DNA from: Lentzea albida
GTDB lineage: Bacteria > Actinomycetota > Actinomycetes > Mycobacteriales > Pseudonocardiaceae
NCBI RefSeq assembly: GCF_900111005.1
Contig: NZ_FOFV01000011.1
Span: forward strand, 124,001-188,000
DNA length: 64,000 nucleotides
Direction of reading: 5' to 3'
The translations under genes were made by a program, and so were the position numbers. Position 1 is the first letter of the stretch; every line of letters begins with the position of its first letter. The notes beneath the pieces were generated by a model. It saw only the letters and a list, made by a program, of their open reading frames with translations, ran no database searches and was not told where the DNA came from. Below, piece after piece: positions 23,517 to 32,211 of this stretch.

Positions 23517-24929
23517 GTGCAGACCGTCACCTACCGCTGGCCGACCGCGGTCACGACCGACACCCCGGAACTGCTGCGCTGGACGGGTTTCGGCGGTGCG
23601 CTCCTGCTCACCGCCGGTGCGTGGGCCGTCAGAGCCGGTGGTGTGGTGGCACTGGGCGTGGCGATCGCGGGTGCCGGACTGGTCGTGCTGACGTGGGCGC
23701 TGCTCGGCCGCACCAGGCCGGACGCCCCGTGGCTGCGCCGGACGCTGGCCTGGTGGTGCGCCCCGCTGCTGGTCGCACCGCCGTTGTTCAGCGGTGACGT
23801 CTTCAGCTACCTGGCCCAGGGAGAGGTGGCGGCGAACGGCTTCGACCCGAACACCGTGAGCCCGGCGGCCGGTGCGAGCGCGGAGGCCGTGGCACGGGTC
23901 GGCGTCTACTGGCAGGACACGCCGTCGCCGTACGGCCCGTTGTTCAGCACGGTCGAACGCGCGATCACCGAGGTCACGGGCGGCGACCCGGTGCTGGGCA
24001 TCGGCCTGTACCGGCTCGCCGCGGTGCTGGGCCTGCTGCTGGTCGTGTGGGCGGTGCCCAGGCTCGCCGAACTGGCCGGGACGAACGAGCGCACGGCGTT
24101 GTGGCTCGGCGTGATGAACCCGTTGGTGCTGTGGCATCTCATCGGCGGTGTCCACAACGACGCGCTGATGCTCGGCCTCATGCTGTCCGGCACTGTCGTC
24201 GCGTTGCAGGCGTTGCCCGAACTGAGGTGGTGGCAGTACACGGCCGGTGTCGTGTTCATCGGGCTGGGCGCACAGGTCAAGCTGCCCGCACTGGTGGCGC
24301 TCGCGGTCGTCGGCACCGCTCTCGCACGCAGGCTGGGCGGCGGCTGGGTCCGGTTCACCGCCGCCGGGTTCGCGATGGTCGCGGCGGCGGCCGCGGTGTC
24401 CGTCGTGACGTCTCTCGCGGGCGGATCCGGTTTCGGCTGGGTGCAGGCGCTCGGCACACCGTCCAAGGTGAACAGCTGGATGGCGCCGACCAACTGGCCG
24501 GGCTACCTGGCGGGTGCGGTGTTCGGCCCGGAAAGCGGTCAGGCGATGATTTCCGCGGCACGGGTCGCAGGTCTCGTGCTGATCCTGTGCGGGGTGGCGG
24601 TGGTGGTGCACCGGCAGCTGCGCGGCGGGATCTCCGAGGTGACGTCGCTGGGAATGATGATGAGTCTGATCGTCGTGCTGGGGCCGGTGATCCAGCCGTG
24701 GTACCTGCTGTGGGCGGTGCTGCCGCTCGCCGCGTGCCTGCCGGAGGGGATCTGGCGGACGAGGGTCGCCGTGCTCGCCGGGGTGTTCGCGCTGCTGGTG
24801 CCGCCGCTCGCGGGAAACTTCACGGGACGCGTGCCCGAGCTGGTCGCCGCCTACGTCGTGGGGATCGCCCTGGTCGGTGGCGCGTACCTCGTCCTGCGCC
24901 GGGCGAGGGTGTCCATTGCGCAAGCCTGA
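23517..24929 (+). CDS. mptB: Polyprenol-phosphomannose-dependent alpha-1,6-mannosyltransferase (MptA/MptB type)
   Basis: It has 470 residues and about 12 membrane helices. The first extracytoplasmic loop has SGDVFSYLAQGEVAANGFDP and WQDTPSPYGPL, the GT-C signature of mycobacterial MptB/MptA, including the conserved Asp after SG. HLIGGVHNDALMLGLML and NNW-like loops also fit. It should add mannose from polyprenyl-phosphate-mannose to a lipomannan core outside the membrane. GTG 23517 starts it; the stop overlaps the TTG of the lipoprotein acyltransferase gene by 14 bp. MptA and MptB cannot be told apart reliably here. Confidence 0.85.
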   Translation: MQTVTYRWPTAVTTDTPELLRWTGFGGALLLTAGAWAVRAGGVVALGVAIAGAGLVVLTWALLGRTRPDAPWLRRTLAWWCAPLLVAPPLFSGDVFSYLAQGEVAANGFDPNTVSPAAGASAEAVARVGVYWQDTPSPYGPLFSTVERAITEVTGGDPVLGIGLYRLAAVLGLLLVVWAVPRLAELAGTNERTALWLGVMNPLVLWHLIGGVHNDALMLGLMLSGTVVALQALPELRWWQYTAGVVFIGLGAQVKLPALVALAVVGTALARRLGGGWVRFTAAGFAMVAAAAAVSVVTSLAGGSGFGWVQALGTPSKVNSWMAPTNWPGYLAGAVFGPESGQAMISAARVAGLVLILCGVAVVVHRQLRGGISEVTSLGMMMSLIVVLGPVIQPWYLLWAVLPLAACLPEGIWRTRVAVLAGVFALLVPPLAGNFTGRVPELVAAYVVGIALVGGAYLVLRRARVSIAQA

Positions 24930-26385
24930 CCTCGCCCGCTACGGCGCGGCGGCCCTGGCCGGCGGTGCGCTGGCGCTGAGCTTCCCGCCGCGCACGCTCT
25001 GGTGGCTCGCCGTACCCGCGTTCGTCGTGCTGTGGCTGGCCCTCAAAGGCGCCACGGCCCGGCGCAGCGCGGGCCTCGGGTTCACCTTCGGGCTGACGTT
25101 CTTCCTGCCGCACCTGTGGTGGATCCAGCACTTCCTCGGCAACGACTTCGGCCCGTGGCCGTGGCTCGTGCTCAGCGCGCTGATGGCGTTGTTTATCTGC
25201 GCCGTCTGCGCGCTGTTCCCACTGGTCAGCAGGCTTCCTGCCGCACCCGTGTGGGCCACGACGCTGTTCGTGCTGCAGGAGACGCTGCGCGGCCTGATCC
25301 CGTTCAACGGCTTCCCGTGGGGCCGGGTCGCGTTCGGTCAGGTCGACGGCCCGTTCGCGCGGCTCGCCGTGATCGGGGGCGCGCCGCTCGTGACGTTCGC
25401 GGTGGTGTTCACCGGCTTCGGCCTGGCCGCCTGGCTGCCGCGGTGGACCCGCGCCTGGGCGCTGGTGCCGGTCGTCGCCTCCCTCGCGATCACCCCGCTG
25501 ATCTCGGTCGAGGCCCAGACCGGTGACCGGACCGTGGCCGTCGTGCAGGGCAACGCCCCCGACATCGGTCTCGGCCTGCTGTCCGAAGGCGCCACGCTGC
25601 GCGCCAACCACCTGCGCAAGACCGCCGAACTGGCCGCGCTCGTCCGCGGCGGCGCGCTGCCGAAGCCGGACCTCGTGGTGTGGCCGGAGAGCGCGACGAG
25701 GACCGGCGACCGCGACCCGGTGCTCGACGGCGCCATCGCCGAACTCGGCGTGCCGACGCTCGTGAGCGCGTTGCGCGACAACAAGAACTCCGTCATCACG
25801 TGGGACCCGAAGACCGGCGCGGGGCAGTCGTACGCGAAGCAGGAGCTCGTCCCGTTCGCCGAGCACATCCCGCTGCGCCCGCTGGCCCGCATCTTCACGC
25901 CGTTCGCGGATCAGGGCGACCTCGACGCGGGCACCGAACCCGGCGTGCTCGACATCGCGGGCACGCGTGTGGGCGTCGGCATCTGCTACGAGGTCGCCTA
26001 TGACTACGTGCTGCGCGAAAGCGCGGCCGCGGGCGCGCAGCTGCTGGTCGTGCCGACGAACAACGCCTGGTACGGCCGCGGCGAGATGACCTACCAGCAG
26101 CTCGGCATGGCCAGGCTGCGCGCCATCGAGCACGGGCGCGCGGTCGTCGTGGCGGCGATCAGCGGCGTGAGCGCGGTGGTCCGCCTGGACGGCAGCGTCG
26201 TGCGGGCGACCGGGATGTTCACCGACGACCTGATGGTCGACACCGTGCCGTTGCGGACGGACGTCACCTTCGCGACGAGGTTCGGCGGCGCGATCCACGT
26301 CCTGCTCACGGGCGCGGCACTGGCCGCGTGCGCGCTGGGGCTGTGGAAGCGCCGCCGGTCCTCAGTTCCTGCCGAGCAGGGCTGA
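24916..26385 (+). CDS. lnt: Apolipoprotein N-acyltransferase
   Basis: It has 489 residues. Five to six N-terminal membrane helices are followed by a nitrilase-like domain outside the membrane. The triad is visible: Glu in VWPESA, Lys in SYAKQELVPFAEHIP and Cys in VGICYEVAYD. A C-terminal helix ends in basic residues. It adds the third acyl chain to lipoproteins. The start is TTG 24916, inside the end of mptB. In mycobacteria Lnt is often fused or linked to the polyprenyl-phosphomannose synthase Ppm1; here the partner is instead the mannosyltransferase that uses Ppm1's product. Confidence 0.93.
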   Translation: MRKPDLARYGAAALAGGALALSFPPRTLWWLAVPAFVVLWLALKGATARRSAGLGFTFGLTFFLPHLWWIQHFLGNDFGPWPWLVLSALMALFICAVCALFPLVSRLPAAPVWATTLFVLQETLRGLIPFNGFPWGRVAFGQVDGPFARLAVIGGAPLVTFAVVFTGFGLAAWLPRWTRAWALVPVVASLAITPLISVEAQTGDRTVAVVQGNAPDIGLGLLSEGATLRANHLRKTAELAALVRGGALPKPDLVVWPESATRTGDRDPVLDGAIAELGVPTLVSALRDNKNSVITWDPKTGAGQSYAKQELVPFAEHIPLRPLARIFTPFADQGDLDAGTEPGVLDIAGTRVGVGICYEVAYDYVLRESAAAGAQLLVVPTNNAWYGRGEMTYQQLGMARLRAIEHGRAVVVAAISGVSAVVRLDGSVVRATGMFTDDLMVDTVPLRTDVTFATRFGGAIHVLLTGAALAACALGLWKRRRSSVPAEQG

Positions 26386-27342
26386 CCCCAGCACCGTGCG
26401 CTGGTGCAGCACGGACAGCCCCTGCCGTTCCGTGGTCAGCAGCCCGGCCTCCCGCAGGACGGACGTGTGCCGGCTGACCGACGACGGCGACGCGCCGAGC
26501 CGTTCCGCGAGCTCGGTCGTCGTGGCCCCGGCGCCGACCGCCGCCAGCACGGCCGAGCGGGTGGAGCCGAGCAACGCCGCGAGCGCGCCCTGCTCACGCC
26601 GCCCGCTCGCGATCTGGCGCTGCCACGTCCAGTCGTGGTGCAGCGGGTACACCACGGTCGGCGGCAGCCCCGGGTCGGCGAGCGCGACGGGGGTGCGGCG
26701 GCAGAAGTACGACGGCACCAGCCGCAGCCCGCGCCCGTTGAGGTGCAGGTCGCGGTCGTAGGCGTACTGGACCTCCAGCACCGGTTCCCGCCAGTTCATC
26801 AACGGCCACATGCCCCGCAGCAGACCCTCCACCGTGCACGCGAGACCGTTGCGGTGCACGCGGTCGGTCTCGACGGCCTCCTCGATCAGGTCGGTGTAGG
26901 GCTCGACCACCGCGCGGTGGTAGCGGGTGAGCGCCTCGGTGAGCTCCACCAGGGACTCGCCGTCGCCCGCCACCAGCGGACGCGTCCACTCCGGGAGCGG
27001 CCGCACGTCCTGCAGGCGCCCGAACTCCTCCTTGAGCCGGTGCCGCGGTGTGGACCGGATCGCGGCGAGCGCGCTCCCCAGGCCCTGCGCGCCCTCCGGC
27101 GGGGTGAGGAAGTCCGGGAAGTACGGCCCCAGCGGCGCGAGCACGGACAGCATCCGAACGCCGGACGTGATCACCTGCCGGTCGCCGTTGCGGAGGATGT
27201 CGCGCAGCCACGGCTGCAACAACAACCCGCTGTCCGACTCGGTCAGCCGAAGCCGGCTGAACACCATTTCCCAGAGCGGATCCACCCTTTCTGCTACCTG
27301 CGTACGCTCCAGATCACCGTCGGAAAAATGGATGCGCAACAC
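26362..27342 (-). CDS. Winged-helix (ArsR-like) transcriptional regulator
   Basis: It has 326 residues. The C terminus holds the DNA-binding domain (STRSAVLAAVGAGATTTELA, ERLGASPSSVSRHTSVLREA, GLLTTERQGLSVLHQRT). The first 230 residues start LRIHFSDGDLERTQVAERVD, as in a family of large actinobacterial ArsR-like regulators. GTG 27342 follows a GGGGAGG site with 5-bp spacing; the upstream part of the open frame is not protein-like. It overlaps lnt convergently by 24 bp. The secreted I36-type gene lies directly upstream on the same strand, behind a terminator. Ligand unknown. Confidence 0.8.
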   Translation of the reverse strand: MLRIHFSDGDLERTQVAERVDPLWEMVFSRLRLTESDSGLLLQPWLRDILRNGDRQVITSGVRMLSVLAPLGPYFPDFLTPPEGAQGLGSALAAIRSTPRHRLKEEFGRLQDVRPLPEWTRPLVAGDGESLVELTEALTRYHRAVVEPYTDLIEEAVETDRVHRNGLACTVEGLLRGMWPLMNWREPVLEVQYAYDRDLHLNGRGLRLVPSYFCRRTPVALADPGLPPTVVYPLHHDWTWQRQIASGRREQGALAALLGSTRSAVLAAVGAGATTTELAERLGASPSSVSRHTSVLREAGLLTTERQGLSVLHQRTVLGSALLGRN

Positions 27343-27414
27343 AGCAACCTCCCCAGTCCAGGTCACCGCGCACAACCATACTGGGCGTGTCGATCCGCCG
27401 AATCGAGCAACGAA

Positions 27415-27448
27415 AACCGTGCGCGGGACGATTGCCCCGCGCACGGTT
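27415..27448 (-). terminator. Intrinsic terminator of the I36-type gene
   Basis: AACCGTGCGCGGG and CCCGCGCACGGTT form a perfect 13-bp stem with an 8-nt loop. Read on the minus strand it ends in TTTT, so this is one of the few classical rho-independent terminators in the window. It lies just after the stop of the gene at 27467. Confidence 0.85.
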
Positions 27449-27466
27449 CTGCGCTATTGCCGCGGA

Positions 27467-27928
27467 TCAGCCGCAGCTGGTGGTGACCCACTGGTGGGAG
27501 CGGACCTGGTAGGTGCCGGCGAGGTCACCCTTCTGGCCCTGCTTCGTACAGCCGATCGAGTTGTTGTAGCCGGTGTTGCGGTAGAACCGGACGCCCTTGA
27601 AGTTGGACGACGTCCCGCGGTTGTAGACGGACTTGACCTCCTTGGTCGTGGCCCAGGAGCACTTGTAGGTGCCCGCGGTCCAGTCCGCGTCCGCCACGTC
27701 CCACATGCACCGGCCGCCGGTGCCGCCGAAGCCGTTCCAGAAGCAGACGTTGCCGGTATTGCAGTCCCAGGCCGCGAGCGCCTGGCCGGTCTCGGTGTCG
27801 TACGCCGCGCCGACGGCGGCGGCCTGCGCGTCAGGAGCCTCTGCCTGCGCACTCGGGGCCGCGAGGGCGACGGAGAAGAGCATGGCGAGCGGCATCAATG
27901 CCAGAACAAAACGCCGAACGAACCTCAA
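27467..27928 (-). CDS. Secreted peptidase inhibitor family I36-like protein
   Basis: It has 153 residues with a signal peptide ending near SAQA and a short propeptide-like stretch. The mature part starts around AAWDCNTGNVCFWNGFGGTG and continues CMWDVADADW, VKSVYNRGTSSNFKGVRFY and IGCTKQGQKGDLAG. This Cys/Trp pattern is typical of I36-type (SMPI-like) crystallin-fold inhibitors from actinobacteria. Six cysteines in the mature chain probably make three disulphides. A classical terminator follows; the PaaK-like gene lies upstream on the same strand. Target protease unknown. Confidence 0.78.
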   Translation of the reverse strand: MRFVRRFVLALMPLAMLFSVALAAPSAQAEAPDAQAAAVGAAYDTETGQALAAWDCNTGNVCFWNGFGGTGGRCMWDVADADWTAGTYKCSWATTKEVKSVYNRGTSSNFKGVRFYRNTGYNNSIGCTKQGQKGDLAGTYQVRSHQWVTTSCG

Positions 27929-28026
27929 AGGATTCCCTCCCTAACCCGCAAATGAATTCGCCGACGCCACTTTAAGCAGGCGGGGGAGTTTCGAAAAGCT
28001 ATTGCTGCGTGGTGCAAAAGCGCTTT

Positions 28027-29472
28027 TCAGGATCGTCGGGTGTACCTGTGTTTCACGCCGGCCGGGAAGTGCTCGGGATCGCCGTGGGGCCGCAGCACGA
28101 CCTCGGGCAGCTGCCGCGGCGCCGGGACGTAGTGCGCGAACTCGCTGTTGAGCCGCAGCAGCTGGTCCCGGATCGCCTCCGCGATCACCGCCGGGTCCGC
28201 CACCGCTCCCGGCGCGGTCTCGACGGTGATCCGCAACGACCGGTTCCGATCTTCGTCCTCGACCGACTCGATCACGAACTTGCCCGTGACGGTGTCGCTG
28301 ATGCCGGGCTGTTCCAGTCCGACCGACACGTTCTCGGGGTAGACGTTCGCGCCGAAGAACGACACGGTGAAGAGCGATCGCCCGAACAGGAAGACGAACG
28401 GCAGTTCCGGGCCGGGCGGGGGAGTGAAGCCGCCGCGGGCGCAGTGCTCCAGCACCTCGGCGTGCGCCAGGACGCCGCCCTCGTCCGCGATCCGGTACCG
28501 GATCAGCGGGATCCCGCCGTCCGCCGTGAACACCAGTGTGCCGTCGTGCACCTCGAAGAACCGGCTCGCCGGGTCGTACTGCACGAGCGTCGGCAACCGC
28601 GAGTCGCCGAAGACCTCCCGCGCCTTCTCCGGGCGCTCCGCGAAGAACCTCCGCACGCCCACCGACAGCGCGGTCTCGTTGCCCAGCACACCGGAATCCG
28701 CTGTCCCGTAAAGGGAAGCGATGTCGGTCATCGGATCCGCGATGCCGGCGCGCTGCGAGACCAGGTCCCGCCACTGCTCGCTGAACACCTCGCCCGCCAG
28801 CACGAGCTTGATCCGGTACGCCGGCCAGTCGACGCTCTCCGCGAGCCCGGTGTCGACGACGTCCTTCACGAACGGCGGGTAGCCCAGCAGCACCACCTGC
28901 TCGAAGTGCGGCGCCAGCTCCGGCAGCACCCGCAGGATCTCGGCCTTGTTGTTGCCCGGCGCCACCACGGTGATCGGGCAGCCCTTGGCCGCGAGGTGCC
29001 GCACGCACGCCTGCGTGAACAGCCCGCCGACCCACGTGCCGAGCGGGAAGCACACCACGGCGAGGGTCTTGCGCTCGCCGGCGTGGAACCCGTCCACGAG
29101 CACCTGCTCGAACCGGCGGGCGACGTGCAGCTCGTCCTCCAGCGACCGCGGCCAGATCGTCGGCCTGCCGCTGGAGCCGGACGACACGGCGATCATGTCC
29201 AGCGCGCCCAGGTCGCCGTCGCGGCACAGCTCGGGCAGCGGGTACCGCTCGTGGTAGTTCGCCTTGTCGAGCAGCGGCAACCGCTGGAAGTCCTCGAACG
29301 TCCGGATCGCCGCGGAGTCGATCCCGTTGTGTCGCAGCAGGTCCCGGTAGGCGGGCACCGTCTCGGCGGTGCGCTGGAACAACTCCAGCACCCAGCTCGG
29401 CGACCTCGGTTCGCCCGGCGCGAAGAAGTCGTCGAACGCCTGGCGCACGCGGGCTTGTCGGCTGCTGTCCAC
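28027..29472 (-). CDS. Phenylacetate-CoA-ligase-like (PaaK) adenylate-forming enzyme
   Basis: It has 481 residues. The P-loop VSSGSSGRPTIW, the LLGYPPFVKD stretch, the ASLYGTADSGVLGNE A5-like motif and IRYRIADEGG match CapK/PaaK-type ligases rather than classical acyl-CoA synthetases. GTG 29472 gives the normal length; upstream codons are not family-like. It stands alone with no thioesterase or carrier protein gene next to it, so whether it makes an aryl-CoA or an adenylate used elsewhere is open. Confidence 0.83.
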   Translation of the reverse strand: MDSSRQARVRQAFDDFFAPGEPRSPSWVLELFQRTAETVPAYRDLLRHNGIDSAAIRTFEDFQRLPLLDKANYHERYPLPELCRDGDLGALDMIAVSSGSSGRPTIWPRSLEDELHVARRFEQVLVDGFHAGERKTLAVVCFPLGTWVGGLFTQACVRHLAAKGCPITVVAPGNNKAEILRVLPELAPHFEQVVLLGYPPFVKDVVDTGLAESVDWPAYRIKLVLAGEVFSEQWRDLVSQRAGIADPMTDIASLYGTADSGVLGNETALSVGVRRFFAERPEKAREVFGDSRLPTLVQYDPASRFFEVHDGTLVFTADGGIPLIRYRIADEGGVLAHAEVLEHCARGGFTPPPGPELPFVFLFGRSLFTVSFFGANVYPENVSVGLEQPGISDTVTGKFVIESVEDEDRNRSLRITVETAPGAVADPAVIAEAIRDQLLRLNSEFAHYVPAPRQLPEVVLRPHGDPEHFPAGVKHRYTRRS

Positions 29473-29605
29473 ACATCCGAGCCTATCGGCCCTGCTCGTC
29501 CTGCCCGGACCAGACGTTCGAGGGTTCACGGCGGGTGCCCGGGGCTCCTACCGTCTGGGGTTGACCGGGAACACCCTGCCTCCCGGTCCGAAGGAGTCCA
29601 ACTTC

Positions 29606-31258
29606 ATGAGATCCCTGCGCATGGGCGCCCTGGCCGTTCTGACGGTCTCCGCGGTCGCCCTCTCGATGACGGGCGCCTCCGCCCACGACCCCAACACCGC
29701 CGAAGGGCAGGCCGCCGCCAGGACGTTCCTGGCCGACCACCTGCCCGCCGACCGCCACACCGTCTCCGGCACCGCCGCCGGCGTCCCGTGCGTGAACGGC
29801 AAGGCCGACATCTACCCGTGCAAGAACGTCGACCTGCTGAGCGTGCTGCCCCTGTCCGCGATGGGCGGTGGCAACGGCAACGACATCTGGGGCTGGACCG
29901 ACCCGTCCTCCGGCAAGGAGTACGCGGTCGTCGGCCGCACCAACGGCACCGCGTTCGTCGACGTCAGCACGCCGACCGCGCCGAAGTTCCTGGGCAACCT
30001 GCCGTCCAACGGTGGCAGCAGCTCGTGGCGCGACATGAAGGTCTACAAGGACCACGCGTTCATCGTCGCCGACTTCATCACCGGCCACGGCATGCAGGTG
30101 TTCGACCTGACGCGCCTGCGGACCGTCACCACACCGCAGACCTTCACCGCCGACGCCCTGTACAAGGACTTCGGCCCTGCGCACAACATCGCCATCAACG
30201 AGGAGACCGGGTACGCGTACGCGATCGGCTCCAACACGTGCAGCGGCGGCCCGCACATGGTCGACATCCGCACGCCGAAGCAGCCGAAGAACGCGGGCTG
30301 CGTGGCGCAGGACGGCTACACGCACGACAACCAGTGCGTCGTCTACCGCGGCCCGGACGCGACCTACCGCGGCCGGGAGATCTGCTTCAACTCCAACGAG
30401 GACACGCTGACGATCGTCGACGTGACCGACAAGGCGAACCCCGTCCAGATCGTGCGCAAGGCCTACTCCGGCGCGCAGTACTCGCACCAGGGCTGGCTCA
30501 CCGAGGACCAGCGGTACTTCCTGCTCGACGACGAGCTGGACGAGTCGCGCGGCACCGACAAGCGCACCAAGACCTACATCTGGGACCTGGCGTCGCTCGC
30601 GAACCCCGTGCACACCGGCGTGTACAACTCGCCCGCCACGGCGATCGACCACAACCAGTACGTCAAGGGCCAGTACTCCTACCAGGCCAACTACCAGGCG
30701 GGCCTGCGCATCCTGGACGTCAGCGGTGTCGGCTCGGCCCAGCTCACCGAGGCCGGGTACTTCGACATCTACCCGGCCGCGAACGAGGCGAAGTTCAACG
30801 GGGCGTGGAGCAACTACCCGTACTTCGCGAGCGGCATCGTGCTCGTCAACGGCATCGAGCAGGGCCTGGTCGTGGTCAAGCCCAACCTCGGCGCCGTCGA
30901 ACCGCCGCCCACCGGGGGCAGGTTCGAGAACGCGGCCGACGTGTCCATTCCGGACGCGGGCGCCGCGGTGACGTCCCCGGTCACCGTGTCCGGCGTGCCC
31001 GGCAAGGCTCCGAGCACGCTCAAGGTGAACGTCGACATCAAGCACCCGTACCGCGGTGACCTGGTGATCGACCTCGTGGCGCCGGACGGCACCTCGTTCC
31101 GGCTCAAGGGCTCGAACAACGACTCGGGCGACAACGTCGTGACCACGTACGAGGTCAACGCGTCCGCCGAGGACGCCGCGGGCACGTGGCAGCTCAAGGT
31201 GCAGGACCTCTACCGCTCCGACGTCGGTTACATCGACGCCTGGAGCCTCCAGTTCTGA
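29606..31258 (+). CDS. Secreted LVIVD-repeat/choice-of-anchor-B protein with P/Homo-B domain
   Basis: It has 550 residues with a signal peptide ending GASA, mature start HDPNTAEGQ. The central 350 residues are beta-propeller-like (IWGWTDPSSGKEYAVVGRTN, AFVDVSTPTAPKFLGNLPS, MVDIRTPKQPKNAGC, THDNQCVVYRGPD), the choice-of-anchor B pattern. The C-terminal 130 residues (AADVSIPDAGAAVTSPVTVS to YIDAWSLQF) form a proprotein-convertase P-domain fold usually found on secreted proteases; no protease domain is present here. AAGGAG sits 9 bp before ATG 29606. Probably an extracellular binding or scaffolding protein. Confidence 0.82.
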   Translation: MRSLRMGALAVLTVSAVALSMTGASAHDPNTAEGQAAARTFLADHLPADRHTVSGTAAGVPCVNGKADIYPCKNVDLLSVLPLSAMGGGNGNDIWGWTDPSSGKEYAVVGRTNGTAFVDVSTPTAPKFLGNLPSNGGSSSWRDMKVYKDHAFIVADFITGHGMQVFDLTRLRTVTTPQTFTADALYKDFGPAHNIAINEETGYAYAIGSNTCSGGPHMVDIRTPKQPKNAGCVAQDGYTHDNQCVVYRGPDATYRGREICFNSNEDTLTIVDVTDKANPVQIVRKAYSGAQYSHQGWLTEDQRYFLLDDELDESRGTDKRTKTYIWDLASLANPVHTGVYNSPATAIDHNQYVKGQYSYQANYQAGLRILDVSGVGSAQLTEAGYFDIYPAANEAKFNGAWSNYPYFASGIVLVNGIEQGLVVVKPNLGAVEPPPTGGRFENAADVSIPDAGAAVTSPVTVSGVPGKAPSTLKVNVDIKHPYRGDLVIDLVAPDGTSFRLKGSNNDSGDNVVTTYEVNASAEDAAGTWQLKVQDLYRSDVGYIDAWSLQF

Positions 31259-31265
31259 CCCTGAC

Positions 31266-31295
31266 GCGGGCGGGTGGCCCCGGTCGCCCGCCCGC
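31266..31295 (+). terminator. GC-rich hairpin terminator
   Basis: GCGGGCGGG and CCCGCCCGC pair perfectly (9 bp) around a 12-nt loop, 7 bp after the secreted-protein stop and before the GAGGAG ribosome site of the next gene. Confidence 0.65.
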
Positions 31296-31311
31296 GCCGT
31301 GAGGAGTTGTC

Positions 31312-32175
31312 ATGCGCAAGCTCAGCGTCACCGACTGGTTCTTCGCCCTGCTGGCCGTCGCCGTGGTGGTGGGCGGCGGGGTGATGGTGTTCGCCCGGTC
31401 CGCGCCCCCGATGCAGCACCAGAACATGGGCGCCGTCGTGCCCGCCGCGCACAGCGACGGACTGTCCGATGTGGAGAGCGGGTACCGCTTCGACCCCGTC
31501 ACCACGCCCGCTTCGCGCGGCGAGGCCGTGCCGGTGGTGTTCCGGATCCTCGACGGCGCGGGCAGGCCCGTCACCCGGTTCCTGGACAACCAGACCAAGC
31601 AGATGCACTTCTTCTCGGTGCGCGAGGACATGCACGTCTTCGAGCACCTGCACCCCGTGCTGGACGGCGACACCTGGCGCACGTCGCTGTCGCTGCCCGA
31701 CGGCGGCGCGTACCGGATGTTCGCGGAGTTCGTGCCGCTCGACACGGCCGACGCCCGCCACCCGGTGGTGCTCGGCGTGCCGTTCAGCGTGCCCGGCGAC
31801 ACGACGGTGGTCCCGGTGCCGGCGCCCGAGGCCGGCGTCACCACCACCGGCGGGTACACCGTGGTGCGCGTGGACACGGACCAGCCGAAGTCGCTGAACG
31901 CGCACGTGCTGCGGCTGTCGATCCGCGCGCCGGACGGCACACCGGTGAGCTCGCTGGAGCCGCACCTCGGTGCCAACGGCCACATGACCGGCTTCCACAC
32001 CATGCTGCTCTCGGCCACGCACCTGCACCCGGTCGAGCTGGCCGGAATCCCGCTGAACAACGGCGAACTCAGCTTCCAGGCCGTGTTCGCCGACCGGGGG
32101 GAGTACCGGCTGTTCCTGGAGTTCCGCCACGGTGGCGAGCTGCGCCGGGCGGCGTTCACGGTGGACGTCGGCTGA
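31312..32175 (+). CDS. Membrane-anchored His/Met-rich protein, possibly metal-related
   Basis: It has 287 residues with one N-terminal membrane helix (about 9-28) and the rest outside. Two Ig-like halves carry clustered histidines and methionines: MQHQNMG, KQMHFFSVREDMHVFEHLHP, HLGANGHMTGFHTM and THLHPVEL. These resemble YtkA/heavy-metal-associated extracellular domains, so copper or another soft metal is a reasonable guess, but no single signature proves it. GAGGAG precedes ATG 31312. The glycosyltransferase follows 36 bp later and may be unrelated. Confidence 0.6.
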   Translation: MRKLSVTDWFFALLAVAVVVGGGVMVFARSAPPMQHQNMGAVVPAAHSDGLSDVESGYRFDPVTTPASRGEAVPVVFRILDGAGRPVTRFLDNQTKQMHFFSVREDMHVFEHLHPVLDGDTWRTSLSLPDGGAYRMFAEFVPLDTADARHPVVLGVPFSVPGDTTVVPVPAPEAGVTTTGGYTVVRVDTDQPKSLNAHVLRLSIRAPDGTPVSSLEPHLGANGHMTGFHTMLLSATHLHPVELAGIPLNNGELSFQAVFADRGEYRLFLEFRHGGELRRAAFTVDVG

Positions 32176-32211
32176 GCCCGTTCTCAGCAGACGACCTCCA
32201 CACTGGGACGG

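Noticed and set aside
28009..31059. Plus-strand open frame of 1016 codons
   Set aside because: It is antisense to the PaaK-like gene and then a wrong frame of the LVIVD protein gene.
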